This document shows, in pieces, positions 23,128 through 34,227 of a stretch of DNA of 64,000 bases (within the stretch, counting starts at the first letter, position 1; every line of letters starts with the position of its first letter). The position numbers were made by a program, and so were the translations under genes. Source of the DNA: Zhengitettix transpicula (lineage: Eukaryota > Arthropoda > Insecta > Orthoptera > Tetrigidae); contig CM073590.1 in assembly GCA_037074705.1 (NCBI GenBank), positions 45,172,395 to 45,236,394 of the forward strand, read 5' to 3'. The notes under the pieces are model-generated. The model saw nothing but the letters and a program-made list of their open reading frames with translations, was not told where the DNA came from and searched no databases.

Positions 23128-23806
23128 TTCTATGTTAAAGAAGGACATACCAGAATATGGTAAACCTAAACGAATTGTGTCAGATCATGGAACCCAATTT
23201 TACAACTCCAGGTGGCGTGAAGCTTTAGAGCGGGAAGGTGTGAAAGTAAATTACACGTCCATTAGACACCCTCAGAGTAATGCGTCTGAATTATACATGC
23301 GAACTATAGGGGCAATGTTGCGCATACGGTGCCTAGAAAAGCATAACAGCTGGGCGACCTATTTGGGACAAATTCAAAATTTTGTAAATGAAAACTTTAG
23401 TTGCGTTACTGGAAAAATATCCGAGGAGCTACAAAGCGGGCAGCAGTTGGAATTGCCGTTAGAGAAATTTATTGAGTTTCCCTCCAGCAGTAAAGATTGG
23501 GACAACGATACAGTGTCAAAGGAAGTGATGACACGATTAAGTAAAAGTGCAGCTTCTCGTAAAAAGAAGAAAAAGGTAAGAAACCATGTCTTTTATGAAG
23601 GCGAATTAGTCTTAGTGAAAAGTTTAAGAGTTCCTGATCCTGCTAACAAAATTTGCGCGAAGTTATTGCTGGTTTACGAGGGTCCATATGTAATTGTTAA
23701 ATGTGGAAACATAAACTATTACCATGCGTGGAAAAGAGATGGCGGTCCAGTTAAAGTCTTCAACTTGTATAATTTGGTGCCATATCACCAAAGACATTCT
23801 GTTTAG
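23111..23806 (+). pseudogene. gypsy integrase, C-terminal half
   Basis: 231 open codons. Residues ~20-60 carry the second half of the catalytic core. IVSDHGTQF holds the second catalytic Asp, and IRHPQSNASE the catalytic Glu, 34 residues apart with the Glu in its normal context. The usual Arg after the Glu is Leu. Residues ~180-230 show the C-terminal tail (YEGPYVIVK...NLYNLVPYH). The zinc-finger HHCC and first Asp are absent, because the frame begins at a deletion junction. It ends 330 bp before the 3' LTR. Confidence 0.85.
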
Positions 23807-24136
23807 ATTTAATATGCGTAACATTTTAGTATAGAAAGCTGTGTATAAAATTAACGGAATGAATGTCCTATTTTAATGTGGTGATTACATGTAAGTGGGC
23901 GATGACGGAGCTATGGAACGTCTGACTGTGCTGATGACATCGCTCTATAAACATTAACATGGCGAAGTGTATGAACTGGGTGAGATCATGAGCGTGTTAT
24001 ATACTCATTAAAAATAGATTGTTTGGTGTGCAGAATTGGCGATACCTTCATTTTTATATTCACTGGAAATTTTGACTTTTCAACTTGTCAAAGTGCACAC
24101 ATTTGAAAAGTGTGAACTGCCAATATTTGGAGCAAT

Positions 24137-24756
24137 TGTAGTGAATAACATCGCTAAGTGGCCGCCCTTTGTCCACGGCCATGAGAAATAATTAATTAAA
24201 CGTGCACGTGTGCCCGAGAGGCCCCAATAAGCCGAGAATACGCGTCCCTTTTTTTTGCATCGTTGGGGGGGGGGGGCGGAGTAAGAATATATACTCTGAA
24301 CGGGGTGAAAGTGGACAGACAGACAGAGGGAGGACTGAAAGTGAAGTGAGAGAGCCGAGATGGCGGAAAATTTGGCGAGCTGTAAGGGACAAAAGTTTTG
24401 GAGAGACGTCCATCGCGGGAGGCCGAAGAAGGAGATCGTGGGCTGCTACAAGACCAGTGTTGCGCTGCAAGTCGGCTGACGCCACAAGTTAAAGTAAGGG
24501 TCACCATTAATGTAAAGTGCCTTCAGAAGTTAATTTTTTTTTACACAGTACGGAACTAAGCTCTGTTCATGAATAGCTATCGAGCAGCCCACATTACCTT
24601 GTAGAGAAGGAGGATTTCATAACCAAGCCGGAGCTAATTATTGTTATTTTTTGCAGATTATATATATCTGCTGGCGCCCAATCATTTTAATGTATTTTTT
24701 ATATTTTTTATGTAATAAAGTTTTTTTATATATGGTAATAAAGTCAAATCAGTACA
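24137..24756 (+). repeat. 3' LTR of the gypsy element, 620 bp
   Basis: It starts TGTAGTGAATAACATCGCTA and ends TCAAATCAGTACA. It has a possible TATA-like AATATATAC at ~24286 and two AATAAA signals near 24713 and 24735. A 12-G run lies at 24265-24276. Short open frames on both strands (24192-24507) are artefacts of this GC-richer LTR. Confidence 0.8.
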
Positions 24757-26480
24757 ATATATATGTAGCAATTGTAAGATTGAAACTAATTTTATTTTAT
24801 TGAAAATTTGAAAAATATTGTGAAGCTTGAGAGGGAACGGAACTTTTTTTTTCATTAACAGGTTCCCCCATGCAATGTAGAGAACGAGCATGTTGGGAAT
24901 CATAATAAATGGGGCTTGGTTGCACACACTTGTATGGAGTAGATCTGCGACTTGGAGAATTAATTTGCACAGAATCTCTAAGCAGGGTGCCATTTGGCCT
25001 TTTAACGGCCTAATTATTGTTGAAGCGTCATTTTCGGAATCTCTACAGTCGACGCTGAAACAATTTTGTCGTAATCAGTTTGTTCAAGGTGTTTGCGTGC
25101 TAGCGATATTAATTCATTGCACTCATTAAGTTCTTCTTTCTTGGAGGAACATTTTGCCACTGTGAGAAAATGCATATTTTTAAGAGTTTTTTTTGCAATT
25201 GCAGTTGACAGATGCAAAACCTGAATTCTAATTTATTTAATGAACAGTAGAATTTTCCGATTTTTCAAGGGGCAGAGCATGTGTCAATTAAAACGCACGA
25301 CATATAGGCTCATATTACTACATAAACACTTTTCCAGTATTGTATAAGTAAAGTATAATTATGAATTTATTATGGTAGATGCTGGAATTAATGAACGAAT
25401 ATCTGATAGGTCTAAAAATGATAATGAAAGTGAGAAAGACAAATACAAATATCATTGGAACTGCGGTGACCTCTGTAATCCGAGGAAATTATGCTGATCG
25501 CAACACATTCGTCAGCTCGTGATTATAGGGAAATTTTACTCACAAAAATGGGTTTCACGATTGGTCGATTGCAATACACGCGTTCAAGGACATATTTTCT
25601 CTATATCGTCTTTGCCCAGATAATTATTTCAATTAAATGTTCGTTTGCAGTGGCGGATCGTCAGTTTTTTAAAAATCGTCCCTAACAATTATTACGACGA
25701 TAACAATGTAAAATAATAATAATGCAACAGCGATAGTGTTGCCAGTATTCTGTGGCAAATGATCCGACCCGTAATACGCTACATTTGTAATTTCATCTAC
25801 ATAGTTTCCAGTAGTGTCTATTTTTTGAGAGCGGAATAATTTAGCATCAAGCTGACACGCATTTCTAACACGAAAGAATTTTCCTTGGTGTATATTTTAA
25901 ATAAAGTTAATTTTTAGATAGTAGTATTGCAGGACTATGCGATAGAATTGCTCATAATGACGCAGGAATTCAAAATTCAGCCCCTTAAACGTTTTTTCCA
26001 TAAAATAAACTAATATAAAATAAGCTTTTAAATTACTGAATGGTTCAAATTTAATTTAATTTAATTTTGCTTCTTATTCCGTCCTCTTACTGTGCTGTAT
26101 AGTACGGCACGGACCTGTGCTCGGCTGAATTGAGCACGGCGGGGCGGCAGTTTGAGGAGATTTTCGGTTGGTGCAGGAGCGTACTGCGCATGCGCATTCC
26201 TGACTAATGAGCGCGATCCTGTGCTATGGAAATTTGAGCACAGATAGCAAGTAAGGCAGTTTAAAGTCTTTGAAATCGAAGCAGAAATTCAATCTGTTTA
26301 ACATACGATTATTATAGAGGTTCTTAAAATTAAAGAAACAAAATATTCTTCCTAAATTTAATTATGTGCAGTAGTACATGAGCACAAACGAACGAGCCGC
26401 CTCTGTTCGTTTGGTGTAAGTATGTAAATTAATGTTTTAATTTTTTTAAACATAAAGTGATTACTAACAATAAGTAATAA
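24757..26480. other. unassigned DNA
   Basis: A minus-strand open frame of 67 codons at 25014-25217 (lysine-rich, CNELISLARKHLEQ) looks protein-like. I cannot assign it, and its neighbours are not coding, so it may be an exon or a transposon scrap. 26090-26250 is GC-richer and has repeated GAGCACGG / GAGCACAG strings. I see nothing else. Confidence 0.35.
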
Positions 26481-26664
26481 AAATAAGTGGTGATATAAAT
26501 ACCATACAACGTTTCTGTAAGCCTTGTTCCTTTCTTCAGATGTAGTAAAAACTCAAGAACCTACAGTGATACAACTGCTATCGCATTTTTCTGCACCGGA
26601 AGAAACGTTGTGTGGTATTTATATAATCATTTCTTTTGTCTGTATTTGACTATCTTTCTTATTA
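26481..26664. repeat. fold-back element, second copy
   Basis: The left part (GTGATATAAATACCATACAA...CTTTCTTCAG) and the right part (AACGTTGTGTGGTATTTATA...CTTTCTTATTA) are imperfect reverse complements. They match the 6051-6221 element. The outermost left ~30 bases are missing. The right end abuts the CCCGGCGTTGCCCGG repeat. Confidence 0.55.
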
Positions 26665-26667
26665 TAA

Positions 26668-29600
26668 ACTAGCTAGGTGCCCGGCGTTGCCCGGAATCTC
26701 ACACATCCATACCCCTAATTTTCCTCCAATCTCGGTTCCTTTTGTGTTATTTTTATGTAATGCACTTCGCCCCCTATACCTACATGTGCTCACCTCCCAT
26801 GCCGAAAGGAGTTGAATTCATTGACCCCGAAAAAGTTTCTTTCATAAATCATATCGTCCGTTTGAGCATTTTACAAAATTTCCACCTTCGTCCCCACTAT
26901 ACTTTGGCTTCAACAAAAGGTTGAATGTCATAATTAAATTCAGAGATATCGATACCTCCGTATTTGATTCCAATCGTATTAGCGTTATTTTCATGTAACG
27001 CCCCATCAAACCCCACCTCCAAGCTTTCTACCCTCCATACCAAAAGGGATTGAAATTATACACAGAGAGCATCTAGAGAAATATTATAAATTTAATTGAC
27101 CCCAAAAAATATACTTCGACGCTAATATCGGCTGATTAACATGTTTCAAAAATACCAACCACGCTTGGGGGAGTTAAACGGCAAGTTGAATGTAATAATT
27201 AAACTCAGTGACATACAAAGCCTTGGATTCAACTTCAATCTCTATTGTTTTGCATAATTTTAAGTAATGCTACACCCTTAATGATGCTTCCCTCACAAAC
27301 CCGAAAAGGGTTGAAATTATACAAGGAGAACATGTAGAGAGACATTATAAGGTTTATTGATCCAGAAATATATTTATTTGACGCAAAAATCGGCCGTATG
27401 AAATGTTTGCAAATTTTTACCCCCACCCAACACCACTCACAACGGTCCAACCCCCTCCCACCGCAACACACCCACGCGTGTTGACCAGATTGTCATACAT
27501 AAACTCAGCGACTTCCATATCCCTGGATTTGATTCCAATCCCAGTCGTATGGACCTTATTTTTCTGTAACGCACCACCAAACATCACCCCTATCCGTAAT
27601 CGTCTCCTAAGCCCGAAAGAAGTTGAAATTATACACAAAAAACGTAACGACAAATATTCTGAATTGAATTGACTGTGAAAAATATTAGGCACAAAAATCG
27701 GCCGATTAACATGTTCGAATAATTTCCAACCTCGTTCACACTCACCCGTGGGGGTCGCAAGTTGAATGTCATAATTAAGCCCAGGGACATCCATAACCCC
27801 GGACTCGACTCCAAACTCGAATGTGTTTACGTTATTTTAATGTAATGCCACTCCACCCCCAACCTTTAACGGTTGCACCACTCCCAAGCCTGAAAGAGGT
27901 GGAAATTATACACATTGAACATGTAGTGAAATTTGATGAATGCCGTTGGTGCCGAATTATATTTATTCGAAGCAAAAATCGGCCGGTTAGCATGTTCAAA
28001 GTTTGTAGCTCCGCCCTCCTCCACTCAGCCCCTCTAACTCACGCCAACCCCCGCACACCCCCATACGTTGACCAGATTGTCGTAAATAAACTCAACGGCA
28101 TCCATAACCCCGATTTGACTCGAATTTCAGTTGTTTGTGTGTTAATTTTATGAAACGCCCCTCAACTCCTAAAGGTACACCGGTGCCCGTGACGAAAAAC
28201 GTTGAAATCATACAGAAACAACATAAATAGAAATAAATCAATATAATTAACCATGGAAACTATTTATTTAACGCAAATATCTGCCGTTATTTGCATGTTC
28301 CAAAATTTCCACCCCGTCCACCCCCATCCCTGGGAGTTAAATGCTAAGTTGAATGTTATAATTATACTCGGTGACATACATAACCTTCGTTTGGGTTCCA
28401 ATCTCGGGTTTATTCGCGTAATTTTCCTGTAAAGGTTCTCCACCCCCATCCCTAAGGATGCTCCTTTACCATGCTGTAAGGGTTTGAAACTATACTCAGA
28501 TAACATGGATAGAAACATTATCAATCTCTTTGACCGCTAAAATATTTATAGTACTCAAATATCGGCTGTTTTAGCAAGTTTGAATATTTCCACCCCTGTC
28601 CACCCCTACCCCTAAGCGTGCTCTCTTCTTATGCCAATAAAGGTTGAAATTTTACATACACAACATCGTTAGAAATACTATCAATCTAATTATCCCTTGA
28701 AAATATTTATTGTACGCCAATAACCGCAGTGATTTCTCGTTTCAAACTTTCTATCCTTTAATACCCCCGCTAATGGTGGCGAAATGATCATTTGAATATC
28801 ATAATTAAACTCAGCGACATCCATAACCCTGGTTTTGACTCCAATCTCGGTTTTATTCGCGTTATTTCGTTGTATCGCCGTCCACACACACACACACCCT
28901 AAGGGTGCTCCTTTCCCATAATAAAAGAGGTTACAATTATACTCAAATAACATCGGTGGAAATACTATAAATTTCTTTGACCACTAATAATATTTATCCG
29001 ACTTAAATATCGGTTGTCTTATTATGTTAATATGTTTCAACCGTCACCCCTAAGCGTGCTCCTCTTTCACGCTGAAAGCGGATGAAATTTTACAAACATC
29101 AGTAGAAATACTGTCAACGTCAATGGCCCTGGCATTTATTTATTCCACGCTATTATCGACGATTTTCCACCCCGCGGGATTAATTGAAATTCATAATCAA
29201 ACTCACTGACATCCATAACCCTGGATTCAACTCCAATCTCGATTGATTTTCCGTTATTTTTATGGAATGCCACTCCACTCCAACCCCTAAGGGTAGATCC
29301 CCTCCAATTCTTGAAAGGGGTTGCAATTAAACACGGAAATCATATAGAGAAATTTTATTAATTTCATTGATCCCGAAATATATTTATTAGACCCAAAAAA
29401 TTGCCGGACAACATGTTTTTAAATTTCTATCCTCCGCCCAACTCCTCCCACCTCTGCCCCCCCCCACCCTTCGCGCGTTGTCCGGATTGTCATAAATAAA
29501 ATCATAACTTGGGTAGAAATACTTTAAATCTAATTAACCCTGAAAAATATTATTCAACTCTAGTATCGGCCGTGGTTTCAATGATTCCACTCACGTCAAT

Positions 29601-31330
29601 CTCCAACCCTCGGAGTTAAATGACAAATTAAATGTCAGAATTAAACCCAGCGACATTCATAACTCTCTATTCGACTCTAATATCGGTTTTATTCGCGTTA
29701 GTTATATTTAACTCCCGTTGACCCCCACCCCTAAAGTAAGCTCCCTCCCAATCCCGAAATGGGTTCAAATTAAACACGGAGAACGTGTAGTGAAATTTTA
29801 ATAATCTCATTGTTGCCGTAATATATTTTGTAGAAATTAGTAATTAATCCATTGTTATAATTGCAGATTAAAGGACTCATTATTAGACTATATAAAGCAT
29901 ACACCGCGACAAAGCGGGCGGCGAGACAAAGAGTACATTGTTAAGACGTACGCAGTCAACAATCTACGAGACGAACAGACACAGTCAACGAGGAGAAGCG
30001 AAACGAGTGTAGTTGGCAGATGTTTATTGAGTAAAGAGTGGCAGCCAAAACCTTATTAAGAGACGAGTTTAGTTGGTGTGGCACACAGAATTTCATCGAG
30101 TAAAGTTTGGACATATAATTCGATCAAGTAAAGGTCGCAGGAAAGTTTCTCAATAAGTAAAGCCACAAACAGTAACCTGATAAGTCATGCCGCAGTAAAA
30201 AAAACTCAATAAGTAAAGAGACCGTCACCAATGTCATCGAGAGAAAGTTGGTATTAATCTGACTGACCATTAATTCGGAAGGAGTAGCCGTTTCCAGCTG
30301 AGAGAACATCAAGTTTCGACAAGTGTTTTGTAAACAGTTTAAATTCAGTGATATCCCCAAAAACGTGTGCACAGAAAACCCCAAAATTGAGACCTGGTCG
30401 GCCGTAAGTAAAAAAAACTCTAAAATTTATTTGTAAACCATTTCTTTAAGATACGTCAGATCGTTCTTCAATTATTTCTTTTCTTTAATTATTCATTTCT
30501 TTAATTGTTTTGTTAGTTAATTTAAATTCAATCTGTAATCTTATTGTCATCCGCAACAAAATTCGTCGAGGTTTAGATGAATTAACTTCAATAAAGGCTA
30601 AATGTAATTATAAATTATTGTAAATTCAATTCACCCATTTATCAAACCCAGTAAAGACCATGAGATTCTAAATATTATTGTGTAATTTTTATATTGTATT
30701 TAAAACATTAATAAATTTTGATTAATTGTTTTCACATAGTTATTTTTATTTAGCCACAGCCAGTATTAGTCTTTTTAAATTATTACAATTTATTCGACGA
30801 AAAATTTGGAGCTTGACTTATTTTAAAATTTATACTCCCCACCCACCACCGCCCAACTTTTCCCACCTTAGTCCACCCCCGTGGGTTGCTTATATTGTCA
30901 TAAATAAGCTCAGGGACATACATTACCTTCGATTTGAATAGAATCTCTGTTGTATTAGCGTTATTTTCCGGCATCTCACCTCCACACCCACCCCTAAGCG
31001 GGATCTCACTCTTGTCGCTAGGGGTTAAAATTTTACAAACATAAAATTAATTGTTACAATTAAATGTAATTATCCGTTAAAAATATTTATTCCACGCAAA
31101 TATCGATCGTTTAACATGTTAGAAAAATTCCACCTCTGTCCACCCCATACACTCCCGCCACTTGGGGTTAAATGGCCAATTGAATGCTATAATTGAACTC
31201 GGCGACATCCATACCCTTGGATTTGACTCCAATCTCGGTTGTGTTCGCGTTATTTTATTGTAGCGTTCCTCGACCACACCCCTAAAGGTGCTCTACTGAT
31301 AAGGCCGAAAGAGTTTGAAGTTAAATTATT
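26668..31330 (+). repeat. diverged tandem array of ~270-440 bp units with CCCGGCGTTGCCCGG head
   Basis: The head CTAGCTAGGTGCCCGGCGTT is followed by at least eleven diverged repeats of one unit. Each unit carries the same landmarks in order: GGTTGAAATTATACAC, AATATATTTATT(C/G)GACG, ATCGGCCG, (T)TAACATGTT, then CTCAGCGACATCCATAACC and GACTCCAATCTCGG, and CGTTATTTT.TGTAA. The ACATCCATAACC landmark falls near 26945, 27210, 27507, 27786, 28098, 28373, 28815, 29207, 29652, 30915 and 31204. No protein fits. The many short open frames on both strands are by-products of the repeat. Confidence 0.75.
29829..30787 (+). mobile_element. solo LTR inserted in one array unit, 959 bp, plus orientation
   Basis: It starts TGTAGAAATTAG and ends TTATTACA, with ATTT on each side (29825-29828, 30788-30791). 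Removing it restores the unit landmark ATATATTTATTCGACG, so the insertion point is proved by the array itself. It carries the family blocks in the sense orientation: TTATCAAACCCAGTAAAGAC near 30637 and ACGTCAGATCGTTC near 30455. A TATATAAAG at ~29889 is a good promoter candidate and TAATAAATTT near 30709 a possible poly(A) region. Confidence 0.8.
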
Positions 31331-32250
31331 CCCCCAAGTAAGGGTTGGCGTGGGTGTAAATTTTTTTAAACATGTTAAACGGTCGATTTATGTAGTGAAT
31401 AAATATTTGTCGGGGAAAATGTCACTGATAAGATTTCTACCGATTTTGCTTTTAATTTCAACCCTTTGACACACGTGAAATATCACAATTCTGGGTGGGG
31501 TGGAGGGACGTTACGAGAAAATAACGTGAATAAATCCCAGATTGGAGATATAGGTGAATGTATTTATGACAGCGTGGGAAATGCACGGGGATTGGCGGTG
31601 GTGTGCGGGGGTGTGAGGGGCTTGGCGGAGTTGGGTGGCGGAATATATTTTAAAACATGTTAACCGGCCGAATAAATATATTTCGGCATCAATGAGATTC
31701 ATAAAATTTGCTTACATGTTCTCTGTGTATAATTTCAACACCCTTTCGGTCTTTGGAGGGGTGCACACTTAAGGGTGGGCATGAAGTGACATTACATAAA
31801 ATGAAAGCAGAACTATCGATATTGGAGTCGAAGCCGGGGTTATAGTTGTCACTGAGTTTAATTACGAAGAGGGAGCGGACGGGGTTGGAAATTTTCAACA
31901 TGTTAAGCGGTCGATATTTGCGATAATTATTTCCTGGGGTTAATTACTTTGATAGTATTTATACCGATGCTGTTTGTGGATAATTTCAACCCCTGTGAGG
32001 GGAGCAAGCTTAAGGGGGGGGGGAGGTACGTTAAATTAAAAAAACACCAAAACAACCGAGATTCGAATCAATTCAGAGACTATGAATGTTGCTGAGTCTA
32101 ATTGTGACAACCTGGGTAAAAATATTCGGACAATGTAATCGGCCGATTTTTGCTTGGAATAAATACATTTTGACTATCGCACATTTGTGGGGGTGGTCAT
32201 CTTCAAACATGTAAAAATGACCGATATATTTGGTCAATGCCTCATCGTTG
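31331..32250 (-). repeat. inverted block of the same ~300-bp units
   Basis: From about 31331 the landmarks appear as reverse complements: AACATGTTAACCGGCCGA, TTATAATTTCAACCCC, and GGAGTCGAAGCC...GTCACTGAGTTT. This occurs about three times. The array therefore has a head-to-head junction near 31330. Confidence 0.7.
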
Positions 32251-32496
32251 CCTCTAAATTCTATGCTTGATTTGTATACTAAATAGTAAGTAAAATTAAA
32301 TTAATTACAATAATTCGTAATTGTTCTTGAAAAACTTTATAAATACTTATGTTATTAATTTATAAATTATAGATTAAAAGCCGTCCAACCTGAAGAGGTT
32401 CCCAAAGTGGACGGGACGTCATAAAATTAATTAATAACACGAAAATTCGTAAAATATTATACTTTTCTGACTCAAGTCCGTATAATTATTTATTTA
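32251..32496. other. unassigned AT-rich spacer
   Basis: I see no repeat landmark or gene here. A CCGTCCAACCTGAAGAGG / AAGTGGACGGG tract near 32385 forms a short imperfect stem. Confidence 0.4.
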
Positions 32497-33480
32497 CTAG
32501 CTGGGTGCCCGGCGTTGCCCGTGTACTTATTTATATAAAACCGAAAAAGTAAATCTAACTGTTCCGTACATTGTTTATACCGATAGTGCATTAATTGAAA
32601 ATCTATAAAATACATTGAATTTTATTGCATCAGTCGCAACAAACATACCTCCTAATTTCTTCTTAAATATACTCCTTGAGTTCTGCAAGATAAAGGTTGA
32701 AATTTTACACACACAACATCAGTAGAAATACAATCAATCTAATTAACCCTTGAGAATAATTATTCTACGCTAATAACCGCCGTGATTGCATGTTTCAAAA
32801 TATCCACCCCTAACCACCCAAATCCTGGGGGTTAAATGAGCAAATTGGTTGTCATAATTTAACTCGGCGACATCCATAACCTTGGGTTTGACTCCAATCT
32901 CGGTTGTCTTCCCGTTATTTCCTTGTAACGCCCTTCCATACCCACCCTAAGGGTGCTCCTTTACCATGATCTAAGGGGTTGAAAAAATATAAATTGCTAG
33001 AAACATTATCAACTCTTTGACCCCCAAAAATATTTATCTGAATCAAATATCGGTTGTCGTAGGATGTTAGAATATTTCATCCCCCACCCTTAAGCGTTCT
33101 CCCCTCTCACGCTGAAAGGGGTTGAAATTTTACAAACAACATCGGTAGAAATACTATCAACGCTAATGGCCCTGACATTTATTTATTCCACGTTAATATC
33201 GACGATTTAATACTTTTTAAAAATTCCACCCCGTCCGTGCCCGTGCCTGGGGATTAAAGAGAATGTCATAATCAAATTCAGTGACATACATAACCCTGAA
33301 TTCGACTCCAATCTTGATTGCTTTTGCGTTATTTTTATGTAATGCCACTCCACCCCAAACCCCTAAGGGGAGCTCCCCTCCCAATCCCAAAAGGGGTTGA
33401 AATTAAACACGGAGAACATGTAGAGAAATTTTATTAATTTCATTGTTCCAGAAATATATTTAAACTACCGGTAAACATGT
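32497..33480 (+). repeat. second CCCGGCGTTGCCCG-headed block
   Basis: CTAGCTGGGTGCCCGGCGTT at 32498 repeats the head found at 26668. It is followed by two to three units with the same landmarks (GGTTGAAATTTTACAC, GGCGACATCCATAACC, GACTCCAATCTCGG). Similarity ends near 33480. Confidence 0.7.
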
Positions 33481-33859
33481 ATTTTTCGGATATTTTTATG
33501 TAACTGAACCACATCAACATTCATCATGTAATCTGATCTCTGTACTTTTTTACTTTCCAAATGGGATAGTATATAGAATTTCATAAATTTTATCTAAATC
33601 AGATGATTTTTGGACATAGTAAACATTAATTTAGATTCCAAATTTGGGAAGAGCCTTTTAAATTCACATATGTAATTTTTTACAATCTAAGCTACAATGC
33701 AAAGTAAACAATTGAAAGCATAACTTTGAGCTGGAAAAATTATTTATATATAAGTTTTGGAAGTCTTTGAAGTAAAATACATTAATAAATTATATATACT
33801 GTATACAGATTTATGGTATGTCATCTACAGCCTGGCTCGTTACCTATCCAAATAAGTTA

Positions 33860-33895
<36 letters not shown>

Positions 33896-34227
33896 TTGTA
33901 AATAGCCATAAGTGATTAAATAATCCTGAATTGTTACAAACCACTCACACACTGCTGTTGCCTGATTGTTAATTAGCTGATCATTTCTATCCAAATGAGT
34001 TAATAATTTTGACTATGACACATTTGAAACAACTTAATTTCTAAAATGATAAATTTACATATGTTTTGAAAACTATTAATAATAAAAATATTATCCAATT
34101 ACAGACAAATGTATATCATCACTTCTTTTCACTGTATTTGGTTATTTTAATATAGTTTAGAAGTATAAAAAATTCAAAAGATAGCCATATGAATAATAAA
34201 AAACCTACTTCATAAAAATAAGGATAT
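33481..34227. other. AT-rich left flank of the satellite
   Basis: It holds a (TA)n run at 33862-33891 and a degraded copy of the fold-back family at 34085-34150 (AATTACAGACAAATG...CACTTCTTTTCACTG...TTTGGTTA). No gene was seen. Confidence 0.5.

Larger units (their letters stand above)
22082..24756 (+). mobile_element. Ty3/gypsy retrotransposon, internally deleted
   Basis: This is an LTR-to-LTR element with ATAT on both sides (22078-22081, 24757-24760). The order is a shortened 5' LTR (22082-22164), a primer-binding site (22168-22186), a gag-like coiled-coil frame, an integrase C-terminal half, and a full 3' LTR (24137-24756). Protease, reverse transcriptase, RNase H and the N-terminal part of integrase are missing, with a junction near 23100-23150. 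It is therefore a defective deletion derivative. The integrase type (HPQSN...E, GP.. tail) places it in the insect Ty3/gypsy group. Confidence 0.85.

Noticed and set aside
24192..24507. Overlapping ~100-codon genes on both strands
   Set aside because: They lie inside the GC-rich 3' LTR of the gypsy element and have low-complexity, mutually antisense composition.
27235..31900. Protein genes in the many 60-125 codon frames
   Set aside because: The frames occur on both strands of the diverged ~300-bp repeat and share repeat-derived strings. They are by-products of the repeat.
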